This document shows positions 30,915-39,199 of a DNA stretch of 64,000 nucleotides, in pieces (position 1 is the first letter of the stretch; every line of letters begins with the position of its first letter). The translations under genes were made by a program, and so were the position numbers. The DNA is from Roseateles depolymerans (GTDB lineage Bacteria > Pseudomonadota > Gammaproteobacteria > Burkholderiales > Burkholderiaceae_C), in assembly GCF_003387155.1 (NCBI RefSeq), contig NZ_QUMT01000002.1:1183694-1247693 (forward strand). The letters run 5' to 3'. The notes under the pieces are model-generated. The model saw nothing but the letters and a program-made list of their open reading frames with translations, ran no database searches and was not told the origin of the DNA.

Positions 30915-31703
30915 TTACTTCTCGCCGCGGTTACGACGACGGGCCACGAAGCCCACAGCAGCCAGGCCGCTGATCAGCATGGCGTAGCTGGCGGGTTCCG
31001 GCACCGGCGAAGCGAAGTTGATCGAGCCGCCACCCTGGCTGATCACGAAGCCAGTGGGGGTGACCGTCACTTGCGACGTGGTGTTGGAGAACGAGGTCAG
31101 GCCCAGCAGGTAGGTGGGGCTCGAGAAGCCGTCCACCAGCCAGTTGATGTTCAGGCCGGCGTTGGCCGACGGATTGAACGAACCGTTGCCAGCGGGCACG
31201 GTGGCCACGTTGCCCCAGTTCAGGTTGCCCGAAGCCAGGGCCACTTCGCCGGTGGCGGACTCGCTCCACTGGGTGCCGTCGAACGTGTAGTTCGAGGTGC
31301 CGTTGAAGCCGTACAGCGTGTAGGTCAGCGAGGTCAGCTGACCCAGGGTCACCGTGGTGGCCGGGTCGCCCGAGCTGATGGTGCCCGTGCCGCTGAACTT
31401 GATGTACATGCCGTAGTCGCTGTTCAGGCCAGCGGGCAGCACCGAGGTGCCACCCAGCTGGGCAGCGCTGACGGCCAGGTAACCTTCTTCAGTGAAGGTG
31501 TTGGCACCCGTGAAGTTGATCGTCGAGTAGTTCGAGATCAGCAGGTTGTCAGCCGTGAAGGCGTCACCGGCGAGACCAGCTTTGGACGGGTCCCAGGTGA
31601 ACGAAGGAAGTGCAGAAGCACTGGCGCTAGCGGCAGCCAGGGCGAGAGCCAGCAGGGTACGCTGGAACGCCGGAGACTTCCGGGAGAGCAAAGGCAGGGT
31701 CAT
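30915..31703 (-). CDS. PEP-CTERM exported protein, flocculation PepA-like
   Basis: The protein has 262 residues with a signal peptide ending in ASASA and the mature start LPSFTWDPSKAGLAGDAFTADNLL, which resembles the flocculation-associated PepA family of Zoogloea. The C-terminus is a canonical sorting signal: VPEPAS, a membrane helix, and the basic tail RRRNRGEK. The exosortase/archaeosortase-like EpsH system would cut it and send it to the surface, usually with exopolysaccharide. No exosortase or polysaccharide genes are in the window. The body is Gly/Thr/Ser-rich with almost no Cys. GGAG precedes the ATG. Confidence 0.88.
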   Translation of the reverse strand: MTLPLLSRKSPAFQRTLLALALAAASASASALPSFTWDPSKAGLAGDAFTADNLLISNYSTINFTGANTFTEEGYLAVSAAQLGGTSVLPAGLNSDYGMYIKFSGTGTISSGDPATTVTLGQLTSLTYTLYGFNGTSNYTFDGTQWSESATGEVALASGNLNWGNVATVPAGNGSFNPSANAGLNINWLVDGFSSPTYLLGLTSFSNTTSQVTVTPTGFVISQGGGSINFASPVPEPASYAMLISGLAAVGFVARRRNRGEK

Positions 31704-32011
31704 GGTGGTTGCTCCGATATAAAGATGTCCGCACCTCGCGGACCAACGGCATTTCGCCACCGTGAGAAATTCACGTCTGTGCGCCCACCCACAGTGCCCG
31801 GGCACTTGTCACCTCCAGGGGGGACTACAGACCAAGCGTTTCTATGGTTGACCCCGCATTCATGGGGGATCGAATTGGCATCTCAACAACACGATCCGAA
31901 AACCGACGCACTGCCAATTACTGCGGACTTCCTCCCGTTTTCCACGTCATGAAAGTCCAGGGGGGACACCACAATTTGTGGATCGTTGTTGTTGCCAGTG
32001 AGTCGCCGGTC
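31704..32011. promoter_or_regulatory. regulatory region upstream of the PEP-CTERM gene
   Basis: This 308-bp gap separates divergent genes. It contains a perfect 14-bp palindrome AGTGCCCGGGCACT at 31793-31806 and two exact copies of TCCAGGGGGGAC at 31814-31825 and 31956-31967. I find no convincing sigma-54 -24/-12 element, although PEP-CTERM genes are often RpoN-dependent. Confidence 0.45.
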
Positions 32012-32311
32012 ATGAGCAAGTCTTCTGCCACCACTTCCGCCCTGTCCTCGACCGCCGTATCGGGCGTCGCCGGACTGATGCTGGGCCAGATTGTCCTGGC
32101 CCTGGCGATTCACCACGGACGCAGTGTGGAGGGCCTGGGTTTTGCGCTGGTCTTCCTGGTGGCCGGCGGCGCCGCCGTCGCCTGCTTCCTGGGTCACCGG
32201 CACCAGGTGCGCCGGCCACGGACGGAGCCCGCGCCGATGCGGCTGTGGATTGCAGCACTGGCAGCGGGCGTGATGCTGTCGATGTGGCTGGCGGGCGCGG
32301 TCGGGCCCTGA
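32012..32311 (+). CDS. small membrane protein
   Basis: The protein has 99 residues with three predicted membrane helices: AVSGVAGLMLGQIVLALAI, LGFALVFLVAGGAAVACFL and LWIAALAAGVMLSMWLAG, separated by short His/Arg-rich loops. I recognise no family. The ATG at 32012 is chosen because upstream in-frame ATGs would add a polar leader. The ribosome site is weak. It is divergent from the PEP-CTERM gene. Confidence 0.6.
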   Translation: MSKSSATTSALSSTAVSGVAGLMLGQIVLALAIHHGRSVEGLGFALVFLVAGGAAVACFLGHRHQVRRPRTEPAPMRLWIAALAAGVMLSMWLAGAVGP

Positions 32312-32346
32312 GGGCCTCGCCAGGCGCGAGTCCTTCGCGCTCTACA

Positions 32347-32372
32347 CCTCAGGCCCCTCAGGCCCCTCAGAC
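32347..32372. repeat. 9-bp tandem repeat after moaE
   Basis: About three units of CCTCAGGCC lie between the convergent membrane-protein gene and moaE. Confidence 0.7.
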
Positions 32373-32858
32373 CCCATTCCCCGGCGTCGTGATGCCCCAG
32401 CGCGCCAGCGCTTCATCGTCCGTGACGCGGGCATCCACCCAATGGGCCCCTTGCGGCCCATGTTCCTTTTTCCAAAACGGCGCCTGGGTCTTAAGGTAGT
32501 CCATCAGGAACTCACAGGCCTGGAAGGCCTGCCCGCGGTGCCGGGAGCTGACCAGCACCAGCACGATCTGCGCACGGGCTTCCAGCGGCCCGACCCGATG
32601 GATGACCCGCGCACCGCGAATGTCAAAGCGCCGGAAGGCTTCGTCCACCATCGCCTCGATCGAGGCTTCGGTCATGCCCGGGTAGTGTTCCAGCTCCATC
32701 AGCGTGACGGGGCTGCCGTCCGCGCCGTCCCGCACCGTCCCGACAAAACTCACCACCGCCCCCACGCCGCCGTCCTCCGCCCGCAAGGACAGGGTTTCGG
32801 CGCTGAGGTCAAAGTCTTCGGTCTGGATGCGGACGCGGGGCGAATTCATGCGGCGCAT
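32367..32858 (-). CDS. moaE: molybdopterin synthase catalytic subunit MoaE
   Basis: The protein has 163 residues. Conserved landmarks are VGAVVSFVGTVRD (active-site Arg), ELEHYPGM, IHRVGPLE, VSSRHRGQAFQACEFLMDYLKTQAPFWKKE, with the catalytic Lys in the last segment. MoaE and MoaD convert precursor Z (cPMP) to molybdopterin. moaD and moaA/C are not adjacent here. A second ATG three codons in (32849) is equally possible. The gene is relevant to the Mo-enzyme PaoABC in the same window. Confidence 0.93.
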   Translation of the reverse strand: MRRMNSPRVRIQTEDFDLSAETLSLRAEDGGVGAVVSFVGTVRDGADGSPVTLMELEHYPGMTEASIEAMVDEAFRRFDIRGARVIHRVGPLEARAQIVLVLVSSRHRGQAFQACEFLMDYLKTQAPFWKKEHGPQGAHWVDARVTDDEALARWGITTPGNGV

Positions 32859-32992
32859 TTTCTCATTGGGGCGCCCTGCCCTGGGTCTTGATGACTTCTT
32901 GACGCGCCGCCGCCAGGTCTTGCCACCGTCTGGACAGCCGTTTTCCTACCCTGCGGGCATCGTCACCACAGCGTCTTGAAGACGCCCCTTGC

Positions 32993-33721
32993 ATGAGACC
33001 GGTGCTCATCCTCCAGCACGAACCCGCCCAGGGTCCCGGCTATCTGCTGCAATGCCTGCGTGAGCATGGCCTGGACGTGGAACTGCTGCGGCCCGACCTG
33101 GGCGACCGTCCGCCGGCCTATGCCGGTGACTTCAGCGGTCTGGTGCTGCTGGGCAGCGACCATTCGGTGCAGGACCACCTGCCCTGGATTGCCCGGGAGC
33201 GGCTGCTGCTGGCGGACGCCCTGCGGCTGGGCCGCCCGGTGCTGGGACACTGTTTCGGCGCCCAGCAGCTGGCACGAACGCTGGGGGCGCCGGTCCACCG
33301 CAATCCGCGGCCGGATATCGGCTGGCGCGAGCTGTGGATCACGCCGGCGGCCCGCCATTTGTTCGACGGCCAGGACCGGCTGCTCAGCTTCAACTGGCAC
33401 CACGACAGCTTCCAGATGCCGCCTGGGGCCACCCGCACCCTGTTTGGCGTGCACAACCTCAACAAGGGGTTTGCCCTTGGCCCGCATCTGGGCCTGCAAA
33501 GCCACCTGGAGGTCACCGACCCGGGGCTGCGGGCCTGGTGCGCCCAGGGCCGCGCCGAGCTGGCGCAATGCCACGGGCCCACGGTCCAGACGGAGCAGGA
33601 AATCCTGGCGGACCTGCCGGAGCGGCTGGCCCGGCTGCGTCGCGCGGCGCGGGCGGTGTATCACCACTGGATCGGGCATCTGGACCGGCGGCCGGTGTTT
33701 GTGAGGCCGCGGGCGGCCTGA
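32993..33721 (+). CDS. class I glutamine-amidotransferase-like protein
   Basis: The protein has 242 residues with a GMP-synthase-type amidotransferase fold: LVLLGSDHSV, the nucleophile Cys87 in LGHCFGAQQLA, a NWHHDSFQMP segment, and the catalytic His/Glu pair in LQSHLEVT. There is no synthetase domain, so its function is uncharacterised; homologues are annotated as GMP synthase-like. It may act on gamma-glutamyl compounds. It stands alone. Confidence 0.85.
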   Translation: MRPVLILQHEPAQGPGYLLQCLREHGLDVELLRPDLGDRPPAYAGDFSGLVLLGSDHSVQDHLPWIARERLLLADALRLGRPVLGHCFGAQQLARTLGAPVHRNPRPDIGWRELWITPAARHLFDGQDRLLSFNWHHDSFQMPPGATRTLFGVHNLNKGFALGPHLGLQSHLEVTDPGLRAWCAQGRAELAQCHGPTVQTEQEILADLPERLARLRRAARAVYHHWIGHLDRRPVFVRPRAA

Positions 33722-33788
33722 GGGGCCTGGTGCCGGCTGGGAACAGGCTATCCTTGGTTCAGCCCCTTTGAACCGCCCAAACCCAACG

Positions 33789-34001
33789 ATGCGCACCTCA
33801 TTGATCCTGGCCCTGCTGCTCCCCCTCAGCGCCTGCGGCATCAATCCTGAATCGGCCTATCCGCTTCTCCAGGCCAGAGAACGACAACAATGCGGGGCGT
33901 TGCGGAGCCAGTCGGACTACCGTCAATGCATGGACCGAACGAGTGTTCCTCAGGAACGCTACCGGGTGGAGCGCGCGCGAGCCACGTCGGACCGCGAATA
34001 G
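33789..34001 (+). CDS. small lipoprotein
   Basis: The protein has 70 residues with a lipoprotein signal (SLILALLLPLSAC, lipobox LSAC) and a mature part with two further Cys (CGALRSQSDYRQC) that could form a disulfide. I recognise no family. The ATG at 33789 is chosen because it leaves a compact signal peptide; the ribosome site is weak. Confidence 0.65.
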   Translation: MRTSLILALLLPLSACGINPESAYPLLQARERQQCGALRSQSDYRQCMDRTSVPQERYRVERARATSDRE

Positions 34002-34070
34002 CGCGGCCCTCCCGGGAAAGGCCCACGCCCTGTCATTGACGCTGCCCCGACGCGCAACCGGCTAGGCCCC

Positions 34071-34799
34071 TCAGACGTTCCCGGCGGACACGACCGGGCC
34101 AGACGGCTGCCCCGTCGGTGATCCACCGGCAGGCTCCAGGCTGACTGCAAAGGCCTTGGTCCCCTTGAGCAACCCCGCGCGAACCACGGTTGTCGCGCCG
34201 TCGCCGGAGGCCAGCAAGCCCAGCGACCGTGGCGTGCCTTCGGCGGGCACGGCCCACAACTCCAGCGCCTGAGATGCTTCGATCTTCATCGGCCCCAGCG
34301 GCTTGAGCACCAGGGCCCGGCCGTCCGGCGACACACTGGCCACGAAGCCGGTCTTGGACAAGGCCAAGCCCTGCGGCGTCTCGTGCAGCACCACCACGAT
34401 CGGCGCCTGCGGCTCGACCGGGCGGATCACCAGGAAGCCCAGCGCCACCGACGCTGCCAGCGCCGCCGAGCCGATCACCCGCCAGACCCTCAATTGACGA
34501 TCCTGATGACGATCCGGCCGCACCAGCGACACCGGTGACACGGGCGACGGCGCCTGCGCGTCATTCGCGGCACCAAACAGCTTGCGCTGGATGCCGATCC
34601 ACACGCGGGCAGGCGGCTCCACCGGCTGGATGCGATTGCCCAGCAGTTCCAGCCGATCAGCCCATTGAGCGGCCGCCGCAGCCAAGGCGGGATGCGCCGG
34701 AAGCAGCCGTTCAAACCGCCTTCGGGCGCCACCGCGCAGCAAGCCCGCGGCGTATTCGGCGGCGAGGCGATCCGCGCGCTCGGGATGTCCGTAATCCAT
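34071..34799 (-). CDS. anti-sigma factor (RskA-like)
   Basis: The protein has 242 residues. The N-terminal zinc-less anti-sigma domain (AAEYAAGLLRGGARRRFERLL) is followed by a membrane helix (IGSAALAASVALGFLVI) and a periplasmic RskA domain (SPDGRALVLKPLGPM, ALELWAVPAEGTPRSLG). Its start codon overlaps the stop of the sigma factor (TGATG), so the pair is coupled. It should hold the ECF factor at the membrane until a signal triggers release. Confidence 0.88.
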   Translation of the reverse strand: MDYGHPERADRLAAEYAAGLLRGGARRRFERLLPAHPALAAAAAQWADRLELLGNRIQPVEPPARVWIGIQRKLFGAANDAQAPSPVSPVSLVRPDRHQDRQLRVWRVIGSAALAASVALGFLVIRPVEPQAPIVVVLHETPQGLALSKTGFVASVSPDGRALVLKPLGPMKIEASQALELWAVPAEGTPRSLGLLASGDGATTVVRAGLLKGTKAFAVSLEPAGGSPTGQPSGPVVSAGNV

Positions 34800-35512
34800 C
34801 AGGCCACCCTTCCCTCGGCACGCACCTGCCGCACCGCGCGGTCCAGGCAGCTGCGCAGGCTTTGCAGCCCGCGTCGCACCCAGCTCTTGACCGTGCCCAG
34901 CGGCTGACTCATGTGCTGGGCGACTTCCGCGTGGGACAGCCCCTGGTAATAGGCCAGGGCCAGGCAACTGCGCTGTTCCCCCGTCAAATGCTGCATGCAT
35001 CGCTCCAGATCGTTGGCCCGAGTGGCGTCGTCCAGCAATTCGAGCGGGCCGGGCTCGTCGCTGCGCAGGGTCGCCAGCACATCGACATCGTCGTCATCAC
35101 CCGCACCGCCCGAACCGCCCGCACCGCCGCCGAGGCTCGAGAAACGGCTGATGGTGACCGGCTCTGACGACTTGCGCCGCAGGCTGTCGATGGCCCGGTG
35201 GCGGGCAATGGTGGTGAGCCAGGTCATGACACGGCTCTGCGTGCTGTCATACCGCTCCGCCTGCCGCCACACCGCCATGAACACTTCCTGCAGGAGTTCC
35301 TCGGCGGCGCTGCGATCCCGGTTGATGCGCAGCACCACCGCAAACAGCGTGGGGCTGGTGAGCTCGTACAGCGACTGGAAGGCCTGACGGTCCGCGCGGG
35401 CCACGCGTTGCATCAGGCGCTCCAGCTGCGCGTCCCGCTCGTTCGGTGCGGTCGGCCCAGCACTGGACGCGCCGGGGGCACCGGACGCACGCTCATCGCG
35501 GGGCGCCGTCAT
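34799..35512 (-). CDS. ECF RNA polymerase sigma factor (SigK/RpoE-like)
   Basis: The protein has 237 residues. Region 2 (AFQSLYELTSPTLFAVVLRI, ELLQEVFMAVWRQAERYD, TWLTTIARHRAIDSLRR) and region 4 (LAYYQGLSHAEVAQHMSQPLGTVKSWVRRGL) are complete. Between them a Gly/Asp-rich insert of about 20 residues (GGGAGGSGGAGDDDDVD) is encoded by a 9-bp repeat. It is followed by its anti-sigma gene. Upstream on the same strand are a DUF3455 lipoprotein and the DUF4331 module, which may form its regulon. Confidence 0.9.
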   Translation of the reverse strand: MTAPRDERASGAPGASSAGPTAPNERDAQLERLMQRVARADRQAFQSLYELTSPTLFAVVLRINRDRSAAEELLQEVFMAVWRQAERYDSTQSRVMTWLTTIARHRAIDSLRRKSSEPVTISRFSSLGGGAGGSGGAGDDDDVDVLATLRSDEPGPLELLDDATRANDLERCMQHLTGEQRSCLALAYYQGLSHAEVAQHMSQPLGTVKSWVRRGLQSLRSCLDRAVRQVRAEGRVA

Positions 35513-35570
35513 GGCGCCCCCTGGTGCAGCCGCCTCGCCCGGACCTGCGGGCCCCGACGACCGCGCCGAA

Positions 35571-36164
35571 TCACCGCGCCGCCCCCACGGTCCAGAAGAT
35601 GTAATCCGCCTGATAGTTCACCGTCTTGCGCTGGCTGACGGTGGAAGCGTCGCAGGCCGAGGTCGGCGCAACGCCGCCCTGGGTGGCCACCCGCTGGATG
35701 TAGCTGACGCCCTGCATCGCACCGGCGCCCATGGCCGGATTGGCCTTCACGAGCTGAAGCGGAATATTGCCCGGCGATGCCGGTGCTACCGCCACCTGCG
35801 TGCCGGTGACCTTGGAGCCGTCCTTGGCTTCCCAGGTGGCCGGGGGGCCGTAGTACTTGCCAACGGTCTGCTGCTGGCGGTCCATCAGCGTTGCCGAGGG
35901 CCCGACAAACACCCATTCAAACTGCCCGGCCATGTCCTTCTTGGCCCGGCATTCATAGTCGATCGTGCCCACGCCCACCGTTTCCAGCGCCACTCGATGC
36001 CCTTCGGGCACCTGGACGCCTGCCGGCAGGCTGGCCTGGGAAAACATCGGCTTGGCTTTATCGCCCATGTTGCCGGACATGGCACAGGCGCTCAGCACAG
36101 CCGCGCCCATCAGGGGCAGCGCCAGGCGCGTGAAAGGGATACGTCGAGCATTCAGACTCATCAT
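35571..36164 (-). CDS. DUF3455 lipoprotein
   Basis: The protein has 197 residues with a lipobox AVLSAC and the DUF3455 pattern: VPEGHRVALETVGVGTIDYECRA by position, WVFVGPSATLMDRQQ, GKYYGPPATWEAKDGS, IQRVATQGGVAP and the C-terminal VNYQADYIFW. Family function is unknown. GGAGGAG precedes the start. It is oriented with the sigma/anti-sigma pair, with a gap of 58 bp, and follows the HupE-like gene by 131 bp. It may be cotranscribed with the sigma factor. Confidence 0.82.
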   Translation of the reverse strand: MMSLNARRIPFTRLALPLMGAAVLSACAMSGNMGDKAKPMFSQASLPAGVQVPEGHRVALETVGVGTIDYECRAKKDMAGQFEWVFVGPSATLMDRQQQTVGKYYGPPATWEAKDGSKVTGTQVAVAPASPGNIPLQLVKANPAMGAGAMQGVSYIQRVATQGGVAPTSACDASTVSQRKTVNYQADYIFWTVGAAR

Positions 36165-36295
36165 GGTGGCTCCTCCATCAGCAGCTGCGTCGACATGATG
36201 CAGCCTAAGGAGCATTACGCAGGACGCCGATGAACGGATGCAAGGGTTTCCCTCCACCCGTTGACGGATTTTCCGGCGACACGCCCCGATGACGT

Positions 36296-37528
36296 TCAAG
36301 CACCCAACCCGATGATCTGCACCTCCAGCAGCCGCTCGACCAGCCAGACCGCCGCAATTCCGGCCACCAGCACCGAGCCCGCCCGGAGCACCCAGCGCCG
36401 GTAGCCTGACCAGCGTCGCGCCCACCAGGCGATGGGCACCACCAGGCTGACAATGGCGAGCTGTCCGGCCTCCACGCCCAGGTTGAACAGCACCAGCGGC
36501 GCCGCCAGCTCGGACCGGGACAAGCCCAGGTCCTTCAGCGCACTCGCAAAGCCGAAGCCATGGACCAGCCCGAACACGAAGGTGAATCGCCAGGTCGAAT
36601 CCACCACGACGGGCCGCAGATTGTTCAATGCCGCCAGCAGCACGCTCAGCGCGATCAGACTTTCCACCCACCGCGACGGCGGCTGCACCACGTCGAACAC
36701 CGCCAGCCCCAGGGTGATGGAGTGGGCCACGGTGAAGGCCGTCACCACGGCCACCACCCGGCCCACGGCGGGACGCCAGGCCTGCGCCGGCACCCAGTGG
36801 CCCGCGTCTCGTCGCAGCACGGCCGGCAGCAGCAGCACCACCAGGAACAGCACATGGTCGACGCCGACCCAGATGTGGTGGACACCGTCCCGGAAAAGCG
36901 CCGCCCAGCGCCCGCCAGTTGACGCTTCAGCGTCGGAGGGACTGTTGGAGTCCTGCCTCAGCAAGGAGAACGTCGGCGCATCCGGCGCCAGGACCGTGGT
37001 CCGCGACACGCCTGTGTCACGCCACAGCAGAATGCCCCGATGGGTCGGGTCGCTCGCCGCGAACAGCCGGTAGGTCACGTCGGCCGTGCCCACGCCGCCG
37101 CTGCAGGTCCAGGTCCGTTGCAGCACGGCATATCGGCCGTCGCTGTGTTGCTCCAGTTGCAGCGCTGACGCGGGTCCGGGCTCGCAGGGCTGCTGCAAGG
37201 CATCCAGGATCCGCCACACGATGGCCTGGTCGACCAGGGACTGAATGTCCTGGCGGCGGGCGCGCACCTCCCCCCAGGTCAGCAAGGCATTGCCATCGGC
37301 GTCCAGCACCAGCTCGCGGTCCAGATCGCGCAGGGCGACATCGGTCCGGACAGTGACCTGTTGTGCATCCACGCTCATCCGCAGGTAGGCATCGCTGGCC
37401 TTGTGCGCCTCCACGGGAGCCATCCAGGTCAGCAGCGCGAGCCACAACAAGGCCATCAACCAGGGCGTGATCGGCCGCAGGCGCCTCCACGATGACGCCA
37501 GCCACGGAGTGACACTCGTTGCGGCCAT
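36296..37528 (-). CDS. HupE/UreJ-like membrane protein
   Basis: The protein has 410 residues. A signal segment (LLWLALLTWMAPVEA, followed by HKASDAYL) leads into an extracytoplasmic domain of about 170 residues. It contains an EF-hand-like loop DADGNALLTWGE. A C-terminal membrane region of about six helices has the HupE/UreJ signature (GVHHIWVGVDHVLFLVVLL, FTVAHSITLGLA, FGLVHGFGFA). HupE family members transport nickel or cobalt, but this two-part subgroup is uncharacterised. The ATG is chosen for its TGATG overlap with the TPR gene; a GTG lies one codon upstream. Confidence 0.82.
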   Translation of the reverse strand: MAATSVTPWLASSWRRLRPITPWLMALLWLALLTWMAPVEAHKASDAYLRMSVDAQQVTVRTDVALRDLDRELVLDADGNALLTWGEVRARRQDIQSLVDQAIVWRILDALQQPCEPGPASALQLEQHSDGRYAVLQRTWTCSGGVGTADVTYRLFAASDPTHRGILLWRDTGVSRTTVLAPDAPTFSLLRQDSNSPSDAEASTGGRWAALFRDGVHHIWVGVDHVLFLVVLLLPAVLRRDAGHWVPAQAWRPAVGRVVAVVTAFTVAHSITLGLAVFDVVQPPSRWVESLIALSVLLAALNNLRPVVVDSTWRFTFVFGLVHGFGFASALKDLGLSRSELAAPLVLFNLGVEAGQLAIVSLVVPIAWWARRWSGYRRWVLRAGSVLVAGIAAVWLVERLLEVQIIGLGA

Positions 37529-38877
37529 CACGGCTGGATCTCCAGTCGCCGGTCCTTGAGCGCCTGTGAGCGAACCAGCGCCATCACCGGCTCCGCCGCC
37601 GAGGGCTGCCCAGCGGCTCGTGCGGCCCGCACCAGCAGCACGGCATCCGCAGGCTCACGCTGCTGGCGCCAATTGAGCTGAGCCTGCTGAAGGGCGGTGC
37701 CGGCCTGGTGGCGCACGTCCAGCGCAAAGCGGGCGCGCTCCCGGGCATGCGCGGTATCGCCCCTCAGGGCGGCTGCCTCGAAACGGTCCTGCATCTGGTC
37801 TGCGGCACGCGCCGCGTCCGGGTGGCCAGACCGCTGCCAGGCGATGGCCACCCGCAGGAGCAGCGCGTCCGGCACATCGTCCAGCGTTGTTGCGCTCGAA
37901 GGGTTCCCCAGCGCCACGGCGGCTGCTTCGGCGGGTCGGCCATGATCCAGCAGCCAGTCCGCATAGGCCGCACGCGCGTACACCCCGTCATCCAGGGACA
38001 GCGCCTGGGCATACAAGGCACCCGCCCCCGCGCTGCCCGCCCGCTCGGCCCCTTCGGCACGCAGCAGCGCCAACCAGGCGTGCGGCGCTGCCGGGGAAGC
38101 GTCCAGGGCCTGCAGCGACTGCTGCAGGTCCGCGCCCCGTCCCTGCAGGCTGTCGAGCTCCAGGAGGCAGGCACGCCCGTGAGGCAACGAGTACGGAGGC
38201 GCAGCCAGACGCTGACAACCCACCCGAGCCTCGTCCCAGCGTCCGACCACTTGCAGCACAGCGGCGCGTGTCAGCGTGGCCTGTGCGTCCAGGGTCGAGG
38301 GCAGCCGAGGTGTGGAGAGGACACGGTCCAATTCCTGCAACGCGCCGTTGAAGTCGTGACGGGCCTGCAGCACCATCGCCTTGAGCAGCCGCGCACCCGG
38401 CGGCGCCGAGGGATCGTTCCACCATGGCTGGAGCCAGGCTTGTGCGGTTCCCAACGGCCGCGGGTCTCCGTCCCGCCGTGCCTGCTCGATGGCCTCGCGG
38501 GCGGCACTCAGCGCCAGGCCCAAGTCCTTGGGGCGCTGGGCCAGCAGCTTCTGCGCCGCGCGCTGGCGGGCCCGTTCCTGCGCGGAGGCGGTGCGCAGGG
38601 GCAGCCGCTCCACCACTTCATCGTCGCTGCGGGGGGTGACAGGCGCCGCGATGGCGGGTGCCGGAGCCACCACTCCCCCCAGCACGCCCAGCACGCCCAG
38701 CACGCACAGCGCGCACAGCGCGCCCACCGTGCCGAGCGTCGCCGCCACGGCCCGCGGCCTCCGCCTCCCCCGTGCGCGGACGAAAGGGGCAGCAGCGGCA
38801 GTAGCGGCACCAGCGGCAGCAGTGGTGACCAGCCGGCCAAGGCGCTCCAGGACGCCTTGGCCCAGTCGGCGGCCCAT
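37528..38877 (-). CDS. TPR-like repeat protein, membrane-anchored or exported
   Basis: The protein has about 449 residues. A basic start and Ala-rich stretch lead to a hydrophobic segment (CALCVLGVLGVLGGV, 9-bp repeat-coded). An alpha-helical body rich in ALxxA helices and degenerate tetratricopeptide units follows (DFNGALQELDRVL, GRWDEARVGCQRL, GRPAEAAAVAL). It probably scaffolds protein contacts in the periplasm. An in-frame TTG at 38886 overlaps the preceding stop (TTGA). It is third in the DUF4331 module. Confidence 0.75.
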   Translation of the reverse strand: MGRRLGQGVLERLGRLVTTAAAGAATAAAAPFVRARGRRRPRAVAATLGTVGALCALCVLGVLGVLGGVVAPAPAIAAPVTPRSDDEVVERLPLRTASAQERARQRAAQKLLAQRPKDLGLALSAAREAIEQARRDGDPRPLGTAQAWLQPWWNDPSAPPGARLLKAMVLQARHDFNGALQELDRVLSTPRLPSTLDAQATLTRAAVLQVVGRWDEARVGCQRLAAPPYSLPHGRACLLELDSLQGRGADLQQSLQALDASPAAPHAWLALLRAEGAERAGSAGAGALYAQALSLDDGVYARAAYADWLLDHGRPAEAAAVALGNPSSATTLDDVPDALLLRVAIAWQRSGHPDAARAADQMQDRFEAAALRGDTAHARERARFALDVRHQAGTALQQAQLNWRQQREPADAVLLVRAARAAGQPSAAEPVMALVRSQALKDRRLEIQP

Positions 38878-38882
38878 GCCGT

Positions 38883-39185
38883 TCAACTGACGGGCACCGG
38901 CTCGTCGGTCTCCGAGACCGGGGGCGCTGTCACGTTGTCGGCCGTCAGCGGCTCGGTGGTCTCACTGGCCGTTTGCGCGGTGGTCGCCGTGAACTGCGTG
39001 TATGCCGCAGCCGAAGCCAGTGCACTGTCCGGCACCGAGGCAGCGGGCATGGCGTCGGTCGGAGGACCGTCGTCCCCGCCCCCGCCAAAGCAGCCCGTCG
39101 TGAGGGCTGCCACGACCAGAGACGACAGAAGGACGCTGGGTCGCCGCAGCTGGGCCGCCGCGCGAAGGATATGGAGGTTTGGCAT
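38883..39185 (-). CDS. small lipoprotein of the DUF4331 module
   Basis: The protein has 100 residues with a lipobox (AALTTGC) followed by GGGGDD, then an Ala/Ser/Thr-rich disordered chain ending in PVSETDEPVPVS. No family is recognised. The start at 39185 has GGGAGC upstream. An alternative ATG at 39203 overlaps the DUF4331 stop (ATGA). The Gly-rich tether after the Cys is usual for lipoproteins retained at the outer surface. Confidence 0.75.
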   Translation of the reverse strand: MPNLHILRAAAQLRRPSVLLSSLVVAALTTGCFGGGGDDGPPTDAMPAASVPDSALASAAAYTQFTATTAQTASETTEPLTADNVTAPPVSETDEPVPVS

Positions 39186-39199
39186 GGTCAGCTCCCGGT

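Noticed and set aside
31704-32011. Sigma-54 promoter for the PEP-CTERM gene
   Set aside because: No TGGCAC-N5-TTGC-like element with acceptable spacing was found on the minus strand.
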